From Dioscorea cayenensis subsp. rotundata (lineage: Eukaryota > Streptophyta > Magnoliopsida > Dioscoreales > Dioscoreaceae), in contig NC_052481.1 in the NCBI RefSeq assembly GCF_009730915.1, positions 19,092,386-19,156,385 on the forward strand: DNA of 64,000 nucleotides, given 5' to 3'. The notes below the pieces were generated by a model. The model was given only the letters and a program-made list of their open reading frames with translations. It was not told the origin of the DNA and did not search any database. Below, one piece after another: positions 61,462-64,000 of the stretch (within the stretch, counting starts at the first letter, position 1; every line of letters starts with the position of its first letter). Made by a program: the position numbers and the translations under genes.

Positions 61462-62140
61462 TTATGGCATTAAATATGTTTTACATTAAATATTTAATAA
61501 GATGTTTTAATGGAAACGATGGTAATCTCCAATTGGAGATGTTTTTAAGGGAAGATTTTATTTTTTATTTTGTTTTTTTGCATATATTTAAAGTGGCATT
61601 GATTTCATCATGCCCATTAAATCGGTTTTATATTAAATCCTTCCTTTTTTTTGGTTTAAAAAATATTTAACAATATTTGTTTGATATTTAAATTGGTTTA
61701 TATTAAATATTTAATATAATGTTCTAATGTAAACGGTAATCTAATAGGAGAGGGATTTAAAGAAGTTTTTTAATTTTTTCATATATTTAAAGTGACATTG
61801 ATTTTATCTTGGCCATTAAATTGGTTTTATTAAAATTTTTTTCCTATTTTTATAACCTTATGGTTTAAAAAATATTTAAAAATATTTATTCGGTATTATA
61901 TTAAATATTAAATATGCAAAAAAATATAGAAGACCAATAGATAATATTATTATATTAATAATATCTTGTAATCAAAACAGATGATTTCAATGAAGATTTT
62001 TAAACTCTTTTTTAAAGAATTTTCCCCACATTATGAACATATAGAATTTAATGGAATTTATTTCATCATGGGCAAGTCAGTTTTATATTAAACATTTAAT
62101 AATACCTCCTCATAGGAACGGATGGCCTTTAGAAATTGAA
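61453..62140. repeat. Diverged tandem repeat array, ~150-250-bp units
   Basis: Units begin near 61453, 61602, 61793 and 62050. Each has a CATTGATTT(C/T)AT word, CAT-GGCCATTAAA, GGTTTTATATTAAA and TTTAATA. Some continue with GGAAACGATGGTAATCTCC. The array is the right-hand continuation of the repeat into which the MULE inserted; a diverged unit recurs near 63517. Confidence 0.65.
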
Positions 62141-63090
62141 AATCTTTGCTAAATGTTTTTTGAATTATTTGTTTACAAAAGAATAAACAACATTTATTTG
62201 ACATTACATAAAATATAATAAATAAAAAATAATATGTTATTAATAAAAAAAAATTATAACTAAATGAATAAAAAAATTAACGACATTTGTTTGGTATTAC
62301 ATTAAATTTCAACATGGGCTTTATTTTTTTAAAATTACTAGTAGTTTCTTATTTATTAAATTATATAGATTGATTTTATGAGGAGATGAATAGACAATTG
62401 TAGAAGAAGATGAAAAATTTAAAATAAAAGAAATTAAATGATGGTGTTAATATATATATTTGAATAATAATTATTTTTCTTGGTATAAGTTTGTTTTTCA
62501 CATAAGCGGTAGTGAAAAGCCAAGTAAATGTTATGCGAAAAAAATTTTAAATTTATTTTTTTCAAATTATCTACACAAACTATTAAATTGGATATATAAT
62601 ATTCTATTTATTAATTATCATCAATTAAGATATTTAACTTTTCTTTAATTTAACTAAATCATCTCAACTATCTTTTTAAAACTAAAAATAATAAATTAAA
62701 ATTTTTTTTTATTTTACTATAATTCTTAATCATTTATATTTAATGTCTAAACTACTTTTTTTTTTATCTTATTTAATAATTTATTTCAAAAATACTAAAT
62801 TTTTTAAGCTTAATTTAATGTTTTTATTACAATATTGTTAGAAGTTTATTAAAAAGTTTCTTCTGATTTATTTCTATTATATATTTTTATTTGTAGTCTT
62901 TAAATATATTCATTTCTCGATACTTAATCTTCAAACTTAGTTTGATCAGCTAATTTGTTAAAAAAACCGAAAAAAACAAAACAAAACCAATAAAAAAAAA
63001 CTTTGCCATGAAATTAGCAATATTGTAATTGTAAATTTTTTAAATTGCAAGGATAGAGAGCTTAATTTGTTTTTAATATATTTTTATTCA
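62141..63090. other. AT-rich region with nothing recognisable
   Basis: Very A/T-rich; open frames here are short and low complexity. Confidence 0.4.
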
Positions 63091-63369
63091 AATTTGATAT
63101 TCTTTCATTATTTTTTTAGTTTTTATTTATATAACTTACGATATTAATAATAGAAAAACTTTAATTGTGCTTATTTATTTATGTAATAAATGTCCATAAA
63201 TTTAAAGTATAAAATAATTTTCATTGTATGAGTTATTTAATTATATTATTTTTATAGAGTGTTTCAAAAATCAAATGTAAATTTTTTTTATTACATTTAA
63301 GTTTTTATTTATATTATTTATGATATTAATAATTAAAAAATAATAATTGCATTTATTTATTAATACAAA

Positions 63370-63400
63370 ACTCCGATGTGAAGCCGGGGAGAATGCTTAG
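63370..63400 (+). mobile_element. Candidate Helitron 3' end
   Basis: CTCCGATGTGAAGCCGGGGAG can form a short GC hairpin (CTCCG/CGGGGAG). It is followed by AATGCTTAG and T, close to the CTRR-T terminus of Helitrons. The sequence right after it (ACTATTAAAGTAGATG) looks like another Helitron 5' end. Confidence 0.4.
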
Positions 63401-63614
63401 TATATATATACTATTAAAGTAGATGTATAAGTAGGTTTGAGAGTAATTCAAGAAATAATTTAAATATTTTTATTTATATTAAATATGGTATTAATAATTG
63501 AAAATTTTAATTGCCTAATAGGCATTAATTTCATCATGGGCATATTAAAGTAGATGTACAAACTATTTTAAGAGTGATTCAAAGAATAATTTTAACATTT
63601 TCATTTATATTAAA

Positions 63615-64000
63615 CTAGGAAAATTCTCTTGCTTCGCTTCGGGTTTTTTTATTTCTTTTTTCTTTACAATTTTGATGGTTGTAAGGCAATATTACATATA
63701 GACATAATTTGAAATAAAATAGTTTAATTAATGAAATTTTAAAATCATGCGGAGAGCTTTTAAAAGAATAAATAAAGCAAATGCAAATGAAATAATACTT
63801 AGCACAAGAACTATTCAAAAAATAAAAATAAAAAATAGAATAAAAATGAAAAGGTGAAGGAAATTTAATTACACAATAATAGATATCACAACCTCTTCTT
63901 GGAATAAGAACTTTAGGGAATTAGAACATAAAAGAATCACCTTTTTATGGATATATGGATAAATCTTTAGAATATTTTATCATGGATTAATTCTTGTTCT
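63615..64000 (-). mobile_element. Candidate Helitron 3' end on the minus strand, running off the window
   Basis: On the minus strand the sequence CCCGAAGCGAAGCAAGAG is followed by AATTTTCCTAG and T, ending at 63615. CTAG-T at the terminus, with a degenerate GC-rich hairpin about 10 nt before it, is the usual Helitron layout. The body would extend beyond 64000. Confidence 0.45.

Overview
This is a piece of plant nuclear DNA. It is strongly AT-rich. Its genes have many short exons separated by GT-AG introns, and the products are plant families: a plastid-type MATE transporter, the TFIIH subunit Tfb2, a germin-like protein, a TSJT1/DUF3700 protein and a plastid-targeted TPR protein. The repeats are also plant types: tRNA-derived SINE, MITEs, LINE, Helitron-like ends, and a Mutator-like element (MULE) carrying a ULP1-like protease. 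The protein sequences look most like a non-grass monocot, but that is an impression and no search was run.

Layout. 1-3900 (+): 3' part of a MATE efflux carrier. 5995-9783 (-): secreted M14 zinc carboxypeptidase, 11 exons, catalytic residues intact. 11312-11597: SINE with target-site duplication. 11864-19293 (-): TFB2, the Tfb2/p52 subunit of TFIIH, 15 exons. 19330-24870: gene-poor AT-rich DNA with a MITE and several small tandem repeats. 24921-34143 (+): 21-exon intracellular LRR protein (LRRC40-like). 35445-38257 (-): plastid-targeted TPR-type protein. 38258-42400: MITEs, including a Mutator-type MITE with a 10-bp target duplication. 42401-43037 (-): germin-like protein. 43040-48870: no gene; repeats only. 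48975-50754 (+): TSJT1/DUF3700. 51200-53340 (-): decayed LINE pieces. 53757-64000: Helitron-like repeats, into which a 7.34-kb MULE (54112-61452, perfect 9-bp target duplication) has inserted. The MULE carries a broken transposase (+) and a broken ULP1-type gene (-).

Two patterns stand out. First, all six examined non-coding intervals of the MULE, serving both of its genes, carry a ladder of TTTAAA-type motifs at a near-exact 20-nt period. This ladder is absent from the exons and its strand polarity follows the gene it sits in. I know of no name for it. Second, three otherwise healthy host genes (TFB2, the LRR gene, the germin-like gene) each carry exactly one extra base in a short repeat run. 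This points to residual assembly indels rather than three separate pseudogenes.

Exon boundaries were worked out by hand from splice signals, reading-frame phase and recalled family similarity. They are consistent in phase except at the three stated insertions. The genes belong to unrelated housekeeping functions and show no operon-like logic; the non-genic half is a nested transposon landscape.
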